Shown here piece after piece: positions 63,465 to 64,000 of a stretch of 64,000 bases of DNA. Source of the stretch: an uncultured Pelagibacteraceae bacterium (GTDB lineage Bacteria > Pseudomonadota > Alphaproteobacteria > Pelagibacterales > Pelagibacteraceae). Location: positions 170,397 to 234,396 of the forward strand of contig CABYFB010000001.1 of assembly GCA_902518165.1 (NCBI GenBank), read 5' to 3'. The notes beneath the pieces are model-generated. The model was not told the origin of the DNA. It saw only the letters and a list, made by a program, of their open reading frames with translations, and made no database searches. Both the position numbers and the translations under genes were made by a program. Each line of letters opens with the position of its first letter. Within the stretch, counting starts at the first letter, position 1.

Positions 63465-64000
63465 ATGATTCTTTGGTTAGCATCATATCCAAAAAGTGGA
63501 AATACTTGGGTTAGAATATTTTTATCTACTTTAATTTATTCCAAAAATAATATTGTAAACTTTGAAGATCTTAGCAGGATAAGAACATTTCCGAAAATTA
63601 GAGATTTTAATGGATTATGTGAAGACGTCCAAGATAGAGATGAATTAATACAAAAGTGGATAACAGCCCAAGAAGCCCTTAATTTAAATACTGACATAAA
63701 AATCTTCAAGACACACAATGTTATGTGTAATGTAAAGGGTCACAATTTTTCAAATTTAGAAAATTCTTTGGGAGTTATATACGTTGTTCGTGATCCTAGA
63801 AACGTATTATCATCAATTATGAATCATTTTTCAATCTCTGACCAAAATGAGGCAAAAAATTTTATACTGAATGATTATAATTGGATAGGATTGACAAAAA
63901 ATAGTTCCAAAAAAGTTACTGAAATTCCAATTTATATTGGCTCCTGGGGATTTCATTATAATTCTTGGAAAGTATTACCCAAAAATTATTTACTTATAAA
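63465..64000 (+). CDS. Sulfotransferase-domain protein, 3' truncated by window end
   Basis: Starts ATG 63465 and runs off the window (178 complete codons). ILWLASYPKSGNTWVRIFLS is the PAPS 5'-phosphosulfate loop, and IYVVRDPRNVLSSIMNHFS the 3'-phosphate motif near residue 107. Clear paralogue of the protein at 21211 (same motifs and spacing, similar length to that point). Acceptor unknown. It is divergent from the EVE gene across 39 bases. Confidence 0.88.
   Translation, partial: MILWLASYPKSGNTWVRIFLSTLIYSKNNIVNFEDLSRIRTFPKIRDFNGLCEDVQDRDELIQKWITAQEALNLNTDIKIFKTHNVMCNVKGHNFSNLENSLGVIYVVRDPRNVLSSIMNHFSISDQNEAKNFILNDYNWIGLTKNSSKKVTEIPIYIGSWGFHYNSWKVLPKNYLLI

Noticed and set aside
1..64000. CRISPR arrays, insertion sequences, integrases, prophage genes and rRNA genes
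   Set aside because: Looked for and not found: no regular repeat-spacer arrays, transposase or integrase motifs, phage structural genes or rRNA segments. Only one tRNA was recognised.

Overview
The window looks like chromosome of a SAR11 bacterium (Pelagibacterales, Candidatus Pelagibacter-like alphaproteobacterium). The base composition is strongly AT-rich, A/T homopolymer runs are common, proteins are rich in Lys, Asn and Ile, and most genes overlap or lie within a few bases of each other. The gene order is the alphaproteobacterial origin-proximal block: leuS-lptE-holA / parB-parA-rsmG-mnmG-mnmE / rho-hemJ-hemH-hemE / ppsR-maf-aroE-coaE-dnaQ / secB-fxsA-Tim44-smr / hslU-hslV / his genes. 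This identification is by pattern recognition; no database search was run.

Layout. 1-7.6 kb: end of a periplasmic-binding-like protein, rdgB, heat-shock genes grpE-dnaK-dnaJ, dapB, nth and a PfkB-family kinase. 7.5-11.6 kb: a tiny arfA-like ribosome-rescue gene, an atypical response-regulator-like protein, an L,D-transpeptidase-like protein, yggS, a thiE/tenI-like gene, a porin and a DUF3576 lipoprotein. 11.6-25.8 kb: leuS-lptE-holA, then minus-strand parB to hemE, interrupted only by a sulfotransferase gene. Two parS-like sites lie in rsmG and mnmG. The 282-bp hemE-ppsR gap at about 25.95 kb has the expected position, strand divergence and DnaA-box-like repeats of oriC. 26-34 kb: ppsR to dnaQ, secB, fxsA, Tim44, smr and hslVU. 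34-40.3 kb: a histidine operon with three non-histidine genes inside it and one after it.

40.4-44.3 kb is the least ordinary part. A compact minus-strand operon encodes a 76-residue protein, a winged-helix-like protein and a large GHKL (Hsp90/MutL/MORC-like) ATPase. It is preceded by a well-formed sigma-70 promoter overlaid by palindromic operator-like repeats at exact 23-bp spacing. A secreted protein of unknown function is divergent to it, and a 55-residue small gene with a very strong ribosome binding site follows. This is the best candidate for an undescribed system, perhaps a defence or DNA-transaction module.

44.3-64 kb: a TRAP transporter, a type IV pilin, HIT and GNAT proteins, lolA-ftsK, a UbiH-like monooxygenase, a LON-domain protein, tRNA-Gly(GCC), phhB, purH-heparinase-like-rpe, an acetate-type symporter pair with acs, an EVE-domain protein and the start of a second sulfotransferase. 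Three heat-shock promoters (grpE, dnaK, hslVU) share the same sigma-32-like geometry, and two of them place the start codon so close to the -10 element that the mRNAs may be leaderless.
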